Source: JAWOFN01 sp046497505 [NCBI: bacterium]
GTDB lineage: Bacteria > Blakebacterota > Blakebacteria > Blakebacterales
Assembly: GCA_046497505.1 (NCBI GenBank)
Contig: JAWOFN010000103.1
Span: 1 to 9,953 of the forward strand
Direction: 5' to 3'
DNA: 9,953 bases
Shown: positions 1 through 6,818 of the stretch, piece by piece
How positions within the stretch are numbered: position 1 is the stretch's first letter
Layout of the letters: each line of letters begins with the position of its first letter
Made by a program: the position numbers and the translations under genes
The notes under the pieces: generated by a model
What the model was told of the DNA's origin: nothing
Database searches by the model: none
What the model saw: the letters and a program-made list of their open reading frames with translations, nothing else

Positions 1-987
1 CCAGTAGAAGGTCAGGAAGAAGGCGTTCTCCGCGTCGGCGCTGCCGACGGTCTCCGACCGGAAGTTGGGGATGATGCTGAGACCCTTGCCGGGCGTGTAG
101 TCGAGACCGGCCAGGAAGTAGGAGGTCTCATCGTCATCGGTGTCGGTGTCCGGGTCGAAGGAGTAGTAGGCGCCCAGGAGGCTGATGGGGGAGTCGGCCA
201 GGCTGTAGCGGCCGAAACCCCAGAAGCCGGAGGCGTCCTGGTCCGTGTTGAAGCGGTAGTTCGAGGAGTTCACGAAGGAACCGCCGACCGCGAACCCATC
301 GCCCTCGTAGCCGGCACCGACGTCCATCGTGGTCGTGTTCTCCTGGTCGCCCGTGGTGTCCGGGTCGCCGTCCTCGTCGTAGCCGTTGAGACCGAAGTGG
401 ACGCTGACGGTCAGGCCGTCGATGGGGGCCAGGATCCCCTGGACCTCCATGGCCTTCTGGAAGGCACCGTCGTCGTACTTGTTGTAGCCTTCTCCGTTGG
501 AGTACATGCCCTTGACGGTGGCCGTTCCGCCGGCCTTGACCGCCGCGGAGAGACCGAAGTCCGCCGAGGAGCGGACCTTGAAGAGGTCTTCCAGGGTCTT
601 CTCGACCTGGCGGTAGCCCCAGATGTCCTCCAGCGTGCCGAAGAGGATGGTCCCCTGCTGACCGGCCCGCAGGCTGAACCGGTCGTTGAGTTCCCAGTTC
701 GCGTAGGCGTGCTTCATGTAGGTCTTCAGGTATCCGGAGGGGTCCTGCTTGATGTCGGTCCGGAACCGGCCCGTGATGTCGTCGGACATCTTGAGGTCGT
801 AGGTGAAGTAGATGCGGCGGAACCCGAACGTCATCACGTCCTCGTTCGCGTCGCTGAGTCCCTTGACCAGGTCGAAGTAGGCCTTCCCCTTGAGGGTGCC
901 GCTCCCCTGGACCTGGGCCTGGGCGGGCAGGGCGAACGTGATGGCCATGAGCATCACGGCGCCGATGGAAAGCAGACGTCGGGACAT
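1..987 (-). CDS. Outer-membrane porin, beta-barrel (3' end cut by window edge)
   Basis: A secreted beta-barrel protein, probably a general or anion porin in the outer membrane. The frame is open from ATG at 987 to the window edge, giving 329 visible residues. Residues 1-24 are a signal peptide (basic MSRR, hydrophobic core, cleavage likely after AQA). The remainder alternates polar and aromatic/hydrophobic residues in short strands separated by Gly/Asp-rich turns, as in porins. It includes a phosphate-porin-like early segment with FRTDIKQD. The last visible residues, FLTFYW, look like the aromatic C-terminal strand, so only a few residues are probably missing. The start is supported by AAGGAG eight bases upstream (complement at 996-1001). 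Two loops are very acidic: residues 204-214 (DEDGDPDTTGD) and 278-287 (DPDTDTDDDE). It is transcribed divergently from the carboxylase gene. The substrate cannot be told from sequence. Confidence 0.82.
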   Translation of the reverse strand, partial: MSRRLLSIGAVMLMAITFALPAQAQVQGSGTLKGKAYFDLVKGLSDANEDVMTFGFRRIYFTYDLKMSDDITGRFRTDIKQDPSGYLKTYMKHAYANWELNDRFSLRAGQQGTILFGTLEDIWGYRQVEKTLEDLFKVRSSADFGLSAAVKAGGTATVKGMYSNGEGYNKYDDGAFQKAMEVQGILAPIDGLTVSVHFGLNGYDEDGDPDTTGDQENTTTMDVGAGYEGDGFAVGGSFVNSSNYRFNTDQDASGFWGFGRYSLADSPISLLGAYYSFDPDTDTDDDETSYFLAGLDYTPGKGLSIIPNFRSETVGSADAENAFFLTFYW

Positions 988-1112
988 CCGTAGTTCTCCT
1001 TGTCTTGTTCGTGATGCCGGAAGTCCCGGGTACGTCGGTTCGGTAGGGCCCCGGCTCCGGTCGCGCGTTTCTTCGGATCCTCACACACAGGGATACGGAC
1101 TCCATGTTGCGG

Positions 1113-1136
1113 GATTGTGACAGCGCAGCAACAATC
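1113..1136. promoter_or_regulatory. Inverted repeat, possible operator between divergent genes
   Basis: The arms GATTGT (1113-1118) and ACAATC (1131-1136) are perfect inverted repeats separated by 12 bases. A second, nested pair, GTTGC (1106-1110) and GCAAC (1128-1132), shares the right arm. The site is relatively AT-rich within GC-rich DNA and lies in the 257-base gap between the divergent porin and carboxylase genes. That is where a dimeric regulator of either gene would bind. No regulator gene is next to it, so the role is inferred. Confidence 0.35.
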
Positions 1137-1170
1137 TCGAGCCCTCCGGGATCCCGCGGCCACCGACTCC

Positions 1171-1200
1171 TCGACGTCCCGGATGAGGTGAGGCTATAGT
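1171..1200 (+). promoter_or_regulatory. Candidate sigma-70-type promoter for the carboxylase gene
   Basis: TCGACG at 1171-1176 matches TTGACA at four of six positions, and TATAGT at 1195-1200 matches TATAAT at five of six, with an 18-base spacer. Transcription would start near 1207 and leave a leader of about 38 bases before ATG 1245. TATAGT is one of few AT-rich hexamers in this gap. The prediction is by eye only. Confidence 0.42.
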
Positions 1201-1244
1201 CGGGACAGCGACGACCCCGAACGGATGATGGAGACCGCCGGACC

Positions 1245-2966
1245 ATGACACCGAAGAAGAGCGACCATCCCGCCCCCGACCGGCCCGATCCCCCTCCCAC
1301 CGACAACGTGATCCGCAGCGCGGTGGACCGGGAGGTCCGCCTGGCGGATGATTTCCGGCAGGCGTACGAACGGATGGCGGAACGGGTGGTGGCCATCCAC
1401 AAGGCGCAGGGATCGATCCACCTGGGAGGAGGTGCGGCGAACATCGACAAGCAGCACAAGAAGGGCCGCCTCACCGCCCGGGAGCGACTGGAGGGGCTCC
1501 TGGACGAGGGGAGCCGGTTCTTCGAACTCGGGGAGTTCGCCGCCTGGGAGATGTACGGGGAGTGGGGCGGGGCCCCCTCGGCCGGCGTGGTCTGCGGGGT
1601 GGGGCGGGTGGAAGGGCGCACCTGCATGGTCATCGCCAACGACGCCACGGTGAAGGCGGGTGCCTTCTTCCCCATGACGGCGAAGAAGATCATCCGGGCG
1701 CAGTACATCGCCATGCAGTGCCGGCTCCCCACCCTCTACCTGGTGGACTCGGCGGGGATCTTCCTCCCCCTCCAGGAGGACGTCTTCCCCGACCAGGACG
1801 ACTTCGGTCGCCTCTTCTACCTGAACGCCCGTATGACCAGCATGAACATCCCCCAGATCACGGCCATCATGGGGTACTGCGTGGCGGGGGGTGCCTACCT
1901 GCCCGTCATGACGGACAAGATCCTCATGACCGAGGGCTCCGGCCTCTATATCGGAGGGCCGGCCCTGGTGAAGGCGGCCATCGGCCAGGAGGCGAGCCAC
2001 GAGGAACTGGGGGGCGCCTGGGTGCACTCGGCCATCAGCGGCACGGTGGATTTCCGGGAGAAGGACGACCCTGCCTGCCTGACCCGCCTGCGCCGCCTGG
2101 TGGCCCAGATGGGGGACCGCCCAACGGGCCCCTGGCATCGGGAGGAGCCCCAGGACCCGCTCTACGACGCCGACGACCTCTACGGGATCTACCGGGACGA
2201 TCCCACCGCCCAGTACGACATGCGCGAGATCATCGCCCGCATCACCGACGGCTCGGAGTTCGTGGAATACCGGGCGGACATCGGGAAGACCGTGTTGTGC
2301 GGCTACGCGCGCATCGAGGGGTGGTCGGTGGGGATCGTGGCCAACCAGCGCACCGCCCAGAAGCCGGCGAAGGGGACCCAGCAGGTGGGGGGGGTCATCT
2401 ACCCCGAGTCGGCGGAGAAGGCGGCCCGTTTCATGATGGACTGCAACCAGAACCTCGTCCCCCTGGTCTACCTCCACGACGTCTCCGGTTTCATGGTTGG
2501 ACGTGAGGCGGAGTACGAGGGGATCATACGGGCCGGCTCGAAGATGGTGAACGCGGTGAGCAACTCGGTGGTCCCGAAGATCACGGTCATCGTCGGAGGT
2601 TCCTTCGGGGCGGGGAACTACGCCCTGGGAGGGAAAGCGTACGATCCCCGCTTCATCTTCGCCTGGCCCACGGCGAAGTACGCGGTCATGGGGGGTATCC
2701 AGGCCGCCCGCACCCTGGCGGACATCCGGGTGAGGTCGCTGGAACGCCAGGGGGAGGAGCTCTCGGAGGAGGAGAAGGAGGAGATCCTGGCCTCGACCCA
2801 GGAGGACTACGAACGCCAGACCGACGCCCGGTATGCCGCCGCCCGTCTCTGGGTGGATGCCATCATCGACCCGAAAGAGACACGGGGGTGGGTCGCCGCG
2901 GCGCTGGAGGCCTCCAGTTACCAGACCGACCCGCCCCCGTTCAACCCGGGGGTCCTTCAGACCTGA
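1245..2966 (+). CDS. Biotin-dependent acyl-CoA carboxylase, carboxyltransferase (beta) subunit, methylcrotonyl-CoA-carboxylase-like
   Basis: This subunit transfers CO2 from carboxybiotin to an acyl-CoA in the cytoplasm (branched-chain amino-acid or propionate-type metabolism). The 573-residue protein has the two crotonase-fold halves of the family: N-terminal roughly 60-310 and C-terminal roughly 320-560. Diagnostic motifs include AGGAY at 214-218, followed by a GPALVKAA-type stretch and EELGGA, and GGSFGAGNY at 451-459, followed by an AYDPRFIFAWP segment. The paired Gly-rich turns form the oxyanion holes. These motifs resemble methylcrotonyl-CoA carboxylase beta more than propionyl-CoA carboxylase beta, but the substrate is not settled. 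The N-terminus carries a Pro/Asp-rich extension of about 25 residues. ATG 1245 is the first in-frame start; a weak GGAG lies at 1230-1233. No biotin carboxylase/carrier (alpha) gene lies in the window. Its 3' end overlaps the convergent SnoaL-like gene by 26 bases. Confidence 0.92.
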   Translation: MTPKKSDHPAPDRPDPPPTDNVIRSAVDREVRLADDFRQAYERMAERVVAIHKAQGSIHLGGGAANIDKQHKKGRLTARERLEGLLDEGSRFFELGEFAAWEMYGEWGGAPSAGVVCGVGRVEGRTCMVIANDATVKAGAFFPMTAKKIIRAQYIAMQCRLPTLYLVDSAGIFLPLQEDVFPDQDDFGRLFYLNARMTSMNIPQITAIMGYCVAGGAYLPVMTDKILMTEGSGLYIGGPALVKAAIGQEASHEELGGAWVHSAISGTVDFREKDDPACLTRLRRLVAQMGDRPTGPWHREEPQDPLYDADDLYGIYRDDPTAQYDMREIIARITDGSEFVEYRADIGKTVLCGYARIEGWSVGIVANQRTAQKPAKGTQQVGGVIYPESAEKAARFMMDCNQNLVPLVYLHDVSGFMVGREAEYEGIIRAGSKMVNAVSNSVVPKITVIVGGSFGAGNYALGGKAYDPRFIFAWPTAKYAVMGGIQAARTLADIRVRSLERQGEELSEEEKEEILASTQEDYERQTDARYAAARLWVDAIIDPKETRGWVAAALEASSYQTDPPPFNPGVLQT

Positions 2967-3366
2967 TTCCGGTCTGCGCCCGGCCTTTCAGGCGGGTGAT
3001 CATCCCCGCGGGGTCCCAGTAGCCCATGAGGATCTGGATCCGGCCCTCTGCGTCGAACTCGAAGAGGTCGATCCCCTCGAAGGTCACCGACTCCTCCCCG
3101 GCCCCGCTCCCCTCGGCCGACCATTTCACCGCCGCACCGCTCCCGGCCGGGAAGACCGCCTCCTCCTGGATGTCGAGGAAGGTGAAGAAGCCGAGGATCC
3201 CCTCGAAGAAGGCGATCCGCTCCTCCTTCTCCTCCAGCGCGGGAGCGCCCACCGGGATGTGGGCGACGCCGTCATCGGCGAAGCACCCCGCCACCTTCTC
3301 GGGGTCCCGCTCCCGCTGGGCCTCGTAGAACGCTCGTATGCTCTCTCTGATGGTGTCGGGGTCCAC
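2941..3366 (-). CDS. SnoaL-like / NTF2-fold small protein (ketosteroid-isomerase-like)
   Basis: A 141-residue cytoplasmic protein of the NTF2-like superfamily, whose members are small cone-shaped alpha+beta proteins that bind or isomerise hydrophobic small molecules. The order of elements fits: an N-terminal helix IRESIRAFYEAQRERD, the CFADDGVAHIPVG strand region, a helix EERIAFFEGILGFF, then strands ending in IQILMGYWDPAGMI, a typical closing motif. The start is GTG at 3366 (drawn as Met), supported by AGGAG seven bases upstream (complement 3374-3378); no in-frame ATG is better placed. There is no signal peptide. It is divergent from the S9 peptidase gene and convergent with the carboxylase gene. 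The Asp-rich first part leaves a catalytic role possible, but no substrate can be named. Confidence 0.82.
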   Translation of the reverse strand: MDPDTIRESIRAFYEAQRERDPEKVAGCFADDGVAHIPVGAPALEEKEERIAFFEGILGFFTFLDIQEEAVFPAGSGAAVKWSAEGSGAGEESVTFEGIDLFEFDAEGRIQILMGYWDPAGMITRLKGRAQTGIRSEGPPG

Positions 3367-3545
3367 CTGCTCGCTCCTGGAAGGGGTAGAGCCACAAGCT
3401 AACGGCAGGGGAGGCCGCGGGCCAGTGCCCTCCGGGAGAGCGGCGGCGGTGAGGATTTCCCGGTACGGGTTTGTAGTCCTTTACGATAGGATGGACCGCA
3501 CGACCCGGGGACGCCCGGTCCCGCCGGGAACGAATCGACATGCAC

Positions 3546-3552
3546 GAAGGAG
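3546..3552 (+). promoter_or_regulatory. Ribosome binding site that fixes the S9 peptidase start
   Basis: GAAGGAG lies seven bases before ATG 3560. The frame is open further upstream to 3338, but starting there would overlap the divergent SnoaL-like gene and bury the signal peptide, so this site decides the start. Confidence 0.8.
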
Positions 3553-3559
3553 AATCCCC

Positions 3560-6100
3560 ATGAGAAGCGTTCGCCCTGCCCGGTACGCCCTCCGGCTGGC
3601 CGCGGCCGCGGCCATGGTCATCGCGACCCTGCAGCCCGCAGCGGCTCAGGAGGACGTGCTGACCGCCGATCGGTATGTCACACCGGTACAGGAACTGGCA
3701 GACCTGGCCCTGGCCCCGTGGTGGCAGAACGAGTCGATGTCCAACCGCAGTCCCGACGGACGGCTCTTCCTCCGCACCATCGAGGACGGGCTCCCCTCCA
3801 TCGCGACCTTCGCCAAGAGGTTCTACCGCCTGGGCGGGCTCCAGATCGACCCGGCTGGGAAGCGGAACCGCCGATTCACCCAGCGGAGCAACATGGGCTA
3901 TGAGCTCATCGACCCCGTCGCCGGTGAGCGGATCGAGGTGGAGATCCCCCGGGGTGCCCGGGTCTCCTCCCCGCAGTGGTCCCCCGACGGCAGCCGGCTT
4001 GCCTTCCTGGCCCATTTCCCGGAGGAGTCCCACATCTACGTGGCCGACACCGATGACGGCGACTCCCGGCGCGTGACCCGCGACCCGGTCCTGCTCACGC
4101 TGAACACCTCCTACGAGTGGACGGCCGACGGTCGCTACATCATTACCACCATCGTCCCGGAGGACCGGAGGGAAGAGCCGGTGGAGGCGGACATCCCCGG
4201 TCATCCCATGGTCCGTCTGACCGAGGAGGGGAAGAACGAACTCAGGGTCTATGCCAGCCTGCTCGAGAGTCCCTACGAGCAGGAGCTGCTGGAGTACCAC
4301 GTCACCAGCCAGCTCGCCCGGATCGAGGTCGACCGGCGGAGGTCCGAGCCCATCGGAGAGCCCGGTATGATCGAGCGGTTCGACACCGCGCCCACCGGTG
4401 AGCATCTCCGCGTGACCACCATGACGAAGCCCTTCTCCTATATCGTACCTGTCTCCCGCTTCGGCAGCGTGGAGGAGGTCTGGGACATCCGGGGTGAGGT
4501 GATGACCGAGATCGAGGAGGAGGAGCTGCGCACCGGCGTGGATGACCGCCGGCGTGATGACCCCGGCGCTCGCCGGAACCTCATGTGGCGGCCGGACGGA
4601 AAGGGTCTCAGCTACCTCCAGATGGAGCCCCGCAAGGAGAAGGAGGAGGCCGAGGAGCAGGAGGAAGAGGAGGAAGAGGAAGAGGAAGAGGAGCGCAAGG
4701 ACCGTGTGATGCTCTGGACGGCCCCCTTCGATTCCACGAGCGTCGAGGTGGTCTACGAGAGCGAGACGCGGATAAGGAGCGTCGCCTACCGTGCCGACGC
4801 CGGTATGCTCTTCATCACCGAGCGGGAAGGGGGTGAGGAGACCCTCTACGCGGTCTCACTCGACGACCCCGAGACCCGCCTCACCCTCTATACCTACAAG
4901 ACCAGCGACTTCTACGCCGACCCGGGCAGCCTCATGTCGAAGCGGGGGCCCATGGGCGGTTCGGTGGTGCGCATCTCCTCGGACGGGGGAAGCGTCTACC
5001 TCTCCGGGACCGAGTACAGCGAGGATCCCACCGAGACGGCCCCCCGTCCCTTCATCGACCGGGTGGAGATCGCGAGCGGTGAGACCGAGCGCGTCTGGCA
5101 GAGTTCGGAGACGATGTACGAGCGGGTCATCGAGGTCATGGACGACGACCTGGCCCGGATCATCGTCTCCCGGGAATCCCCCCTGCAGGTGCCCGACTCC
5201 TGGCTCATCGATCTGGAGAGCGGTGAGGAGACCCGCCTCACGGAGAACCGGAACTTCGCGCCCCAGATCTCCTCGGCCCGGAGGGACCGCTTCAAGGTCC
5301 GCCGGGCGGACGGCTTCACGTTCTGGACCGAGGTGGTCTTCCCTCCGGGCTACGTGGGAGAGACCGAACTCCCCGCCATGTTCTGGTTCTATCCCCGCGA
5401 GTACACGAGCCAGAAGGACTACGACGAGGGCCAGCGCCGCTACAACAAGAACAGCTTCCCCCGCATGAGCACCCGGGACCTGGATTACCTCATCACCCAG
5501 GGCTATCTGGTGGTCTACCCCGACTGTCCCATCGTGGGGGAGGGGGACATGTACAACTACAAGTACGTCCCCGACCTCCGGAACAGCCTGGCGGCGGTCA
5601 TCGCTGCCCTGGACGACAAGGGCTGGATCGACCGGGACCGGCTGGCCATCGGCGGTCACAGCTACGGCGCTTTCGGCACCGCCAACGCGATGATCCACAC
5701 CCCCTTCTTCAAGGCGGGGATCGCGGGGGACGGCAACTACAATCGCCTCCTCACCCCCATGGGTTTCCAGCGGGAACGCCGGATCCTCTGGGAAGGGCGG
5801 GAGGTGTACCTGCGGATGTCGCCCCTGCTCTGGGCGAACGAGCTGAACGGTGCGCTCCTCATGTACCACGGGATGGACGACCAGAACGTGGGTACCGCGC
5901 CCTTCCACGCCCCGAAGATGTTCCACGCCCTCAACGGACTGGGGAAGACGGCCTCTCTCTACATGTATCCGTACGAGGACCACGGTCCGGCTACGGAGGA
6001 GACGGTCCTGGACCTCTGGGCCCGGTGGCACGGCTGGCTGGAGACTCATGTGAAGAACTGGAGCCTGGAGGAGGAGATGGGGGAAGAGAAGGAGAAGTAG
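3560..6100 (+). CDS. Secreted S9D-type serine peptidase (glutamyl endopeptidase-like, prolyl oligopeptidase fold)
   Basis: An 846-residue exported serine peptidase. Residues 1-30 form a signal peptide (MRSVRPARY, then an Ala-rich core ending AAAQ). Residues about 40-560 are WSPDG/WRPDG-type beta-propeller repeats, and about 575-835 the alpha/beta hydrolase. The triad is visible: Ser701 in GGHSYGAFG, Asp774 in HGMDDQNVGT, His808 in YEDHGP. Landmarks recall the plant chloroplast glutamyl endopeptidase (subfamily S9D), not ordinary dipeptidyl peptidases: YADPGSLM, PFSYIVPVSRF, VGEGD ahead of the Ser, and LLTPMGFQRERRILWE just after it. Preference for cleaving after Glu is therefore likely but inferred. 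Residues 368-378 are eleven consecutive Glu inside the propeller, and the C-terminus ends in a Glu/Lys-rich tail. It has a strong Shine-Dalgarno and its own terminator, so it is probably monocistronic, acting in the periplasm or outside. Confidence 0.92.
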   Translation: MRSVRPARYALRLAAAAAMVIATLQPAAAQEDVLTADRYVTPVQELADLALAPWWQNESMSNRSPDGRLFLRTIEDGLPSIATFAKRFYRLGGLQIDPAGKRNRRFTQRSNMGYELIDPVAGERIEVEIPRGARVSSPQWSPDGSRLAFLAHFPEESHIYVADTDDGDSRRVTRDPVLLTLNTSYEWTADGRYIITTIVPEDRREEPVEADIPGHPMVRLTEEGKNELRVYASLLESPYEQELLEYHVTSQLARIEVDRRRSEPIGEPGMIERFDTAPTGEHLRVTTMTKPFSYIVPVSRFGSVEEVWDIRGEVMTEIEEEELRTGVDDRRRDDPGARRNLMWRPDGKGLSYLQMEPRKEKEEAEEQEEEEEEEEEEERKDRVMLWTAPFDSTSVEVVYESETRIRSVAYRADAGMLFITEREGGEETLYAVSLDDPETRLTLYTYKTSDFYADPGSLMSKRGPMGGSVVRISSDGGSVYLSGTEYSEDPTETAPRPFIDRVEIASGETERVWQSSETMYERVIEVMDDDLARIIVSRESPLQVPDSWLIDLESGEETRLTENRNFAPQISSARRDRFKVRRADGFTFWTEVVFPPGYVGETELPAMFWFYPREYTSQKDYDEGQRRYNKNSFPRMSTRDLDYLITQGYLVVYPDCPIVGEGDMYNYKYVPDLRNSLAAVIAALDDKGWIDRDRLAIGGHSYGAFGTANAMIHTPFFKAGIAGDGNYNRLLTPMGFQRERRILWEGREVYLRMSPLLWANELNGALLMYHGMDDQNVGTAPFHAPKMFHALNGLGKTASLYMYPYEDHGPATEETVLDLWARWHGWLETHVKNWSLEEEMGEEKEK
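4659..4693 (+). repeat. 35-base polypurine GAG/GAA repeat coding for poly-Glu
   Basis: Imperfect GAG/GAA codon repeats give an uninterrupted purine run on the plus strand and encode Glu368-Glu378 of the S9 peptidase. It is flanked by further Glu/Lys-rich codons from 4631. It lies in a predicted exposed loop of the propeller. Slippage by whole codons would keep the frame. Confidence 0.8.
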
Positions 6101-6148
6101 CCGCGGAAGGAGCGGTATGGGGTGCCGGGATGAACCCGGGCCGGATGG

Positions 6149-6186
6149 AGGGGAGGAGGGGGCAACCCACCTCCCCTTCGATTTTT
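6149..6186 (+). terminator. Intrinsic (hairpin plus T-run) terminator of the S9 peptidase gene
   Basis: The arms 6149-6160 and 6166-6177 pair over 12 positions with one A-A mismatch around a five-base loop (GGCAA). After a four-base gap come five T at 6182-6186. The hairpin starts 49 bases after the peptidase stop and ends just before the stop codon of the convergent exchanger gene. The T-run serves only the plus strand. Confidence 0.68.
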
Positions 6187-6189
6187 CCG

Positions 6190-6818
6190 TCAGCCGGGGG
6201 GCCGACGGGGGCGGAGGGCACGGACCGTTATGACCAGCAGCGTCACCGCGGTGAGGGGGAGGGCGAAGAAGAGCATGACCCGGGAGAAGGAAATGAGAGC
6301 GGGGTGGGAGAGGGCGGCCGGCACGATCCAGACCGTATAGGTGATGTAGTATGAGAGGAAGAGGGTCCCCTCCCAGCGGTCGATGCGATGTCCGCTGAAG
6401 AAGACGGACAGGCAGGTCACGACCGCCGCGGTCATCACGGCAAGATCGAACCGTACGACCTCCCCGGGTATGGACAGCCCGCCGGGGACGGCCATCCCCG
6501 CTGCCCCCAGGACGGCGAGCAGGTTGAAGAGGTTGCTCCCCACCACGTTGCCCACGGCCAGGTCCCCCCGGCCGGAGAGCGAGGAGAGGATTCCGACCGC
6601 CAGTTCCGGGGCGCTGGTGCCGAAGGCCACGACCGTGAGCCCGACCACCAGGGGGGTGATGCCCACGAGGACCGCCAGCCGGGAGGCCCGCGGACCAGGA
6701 CCTCGGCCCCGGCGATGAGGAGCAGGAGGCCGGGGATGAGGAGAAGGGGGGTCAGGGGGCTGTCAGAACGCGCTGCCCACCCGCGAAGGGAATCTTTGCC
6801 GTCCCATCTCCCGGGCAT
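6190..6818 (-). pseudogene. CaCA-family Na+/Ca2+ (cation) exchanger, frameshifted and about half-length
   Basis: A multi-pass inner-membrane cation/Ca2+ antiporter. One alpha repeat is clear: GLTVVAFGTSAPELAVG followed by GDLAVGNVVGSNLFN, with hydrophobic segments on both sides and a basic tail RALRPRRPPG. The first segment, PLLLIPGLLLLIAGAEVLVRG, is read in one frame and the rest in another. One extra G at 6687-6689 (GGG to GGGG on the coding strand) would join them as ...LVRGASRLAVLVGITP..., the family's usual sequence. The repaired protein would be about 209 residues from ATG 6818, whereas family members are commonly around 320 with two alpha repeats; only one is present. The downstream piece alone could start at GTG 6666 (158 residues). 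The start is uncertain: ATG 6818 lies inside the M23 gene, and a CTG at 6755 lies just after it. It may be a real pseudogene or a base-calling error. Confidence 0.8.

Noticed and set aside
1147-1156. Perfect 10-base palindrome CGGGATCCCG in the divergent gap
   Set aside because: Short GC palindromes are common by chance at this composition. It has no spacing or repeat context to support a site.
134-1732. 532-codon minus-strand open frame spanning the porin, the gap and the start of the carboxylase gene
   Set aside because: It crosses three separate regions, has Arg/Pro/Ser-rich low-complexity content, and conflicts with the porin frame, which has a signal peptide and ribosome binding site.
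1194-2477. 427-codon open frame on the minus strand inside the carboxylase gene
   Set aside because: It is antisense to a gene with unmistakable carboxyltransferase motifs. Its composition (His/Gly/Arg/Val-rich, no domain) is typical of a GC-rich shadow frame.
3338-3559. Upstream extension of the S9 peptidase frame to 3338
   Set aside because: The strong ribosome binding site and signal peptide at 3560 decide the start. The extension would overlap the divergent SnoaL-like gene and has no domain content.
3367-3559. Promoter search in the gap before the S9 peptidase (TACGAT near 3482)
   Set aside because: No -35 hexamer with acceptable spacing was found; the match is too weak to list.
4856-6049. 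397-codon minus-strand open frame inside the S9 peptidase
   Set aside because: It is antisense to the catalytic domain with an intact triad, and shows no domain or credible ribosome binding site.
6680-6700. Programmed -1 ribosomal frameshifting in the exchanger
   Set aside because: The site reads CGC GGG CCT without an X-XXY-YYZ heptamer, and exchangers of this family are not known for frameshifting.
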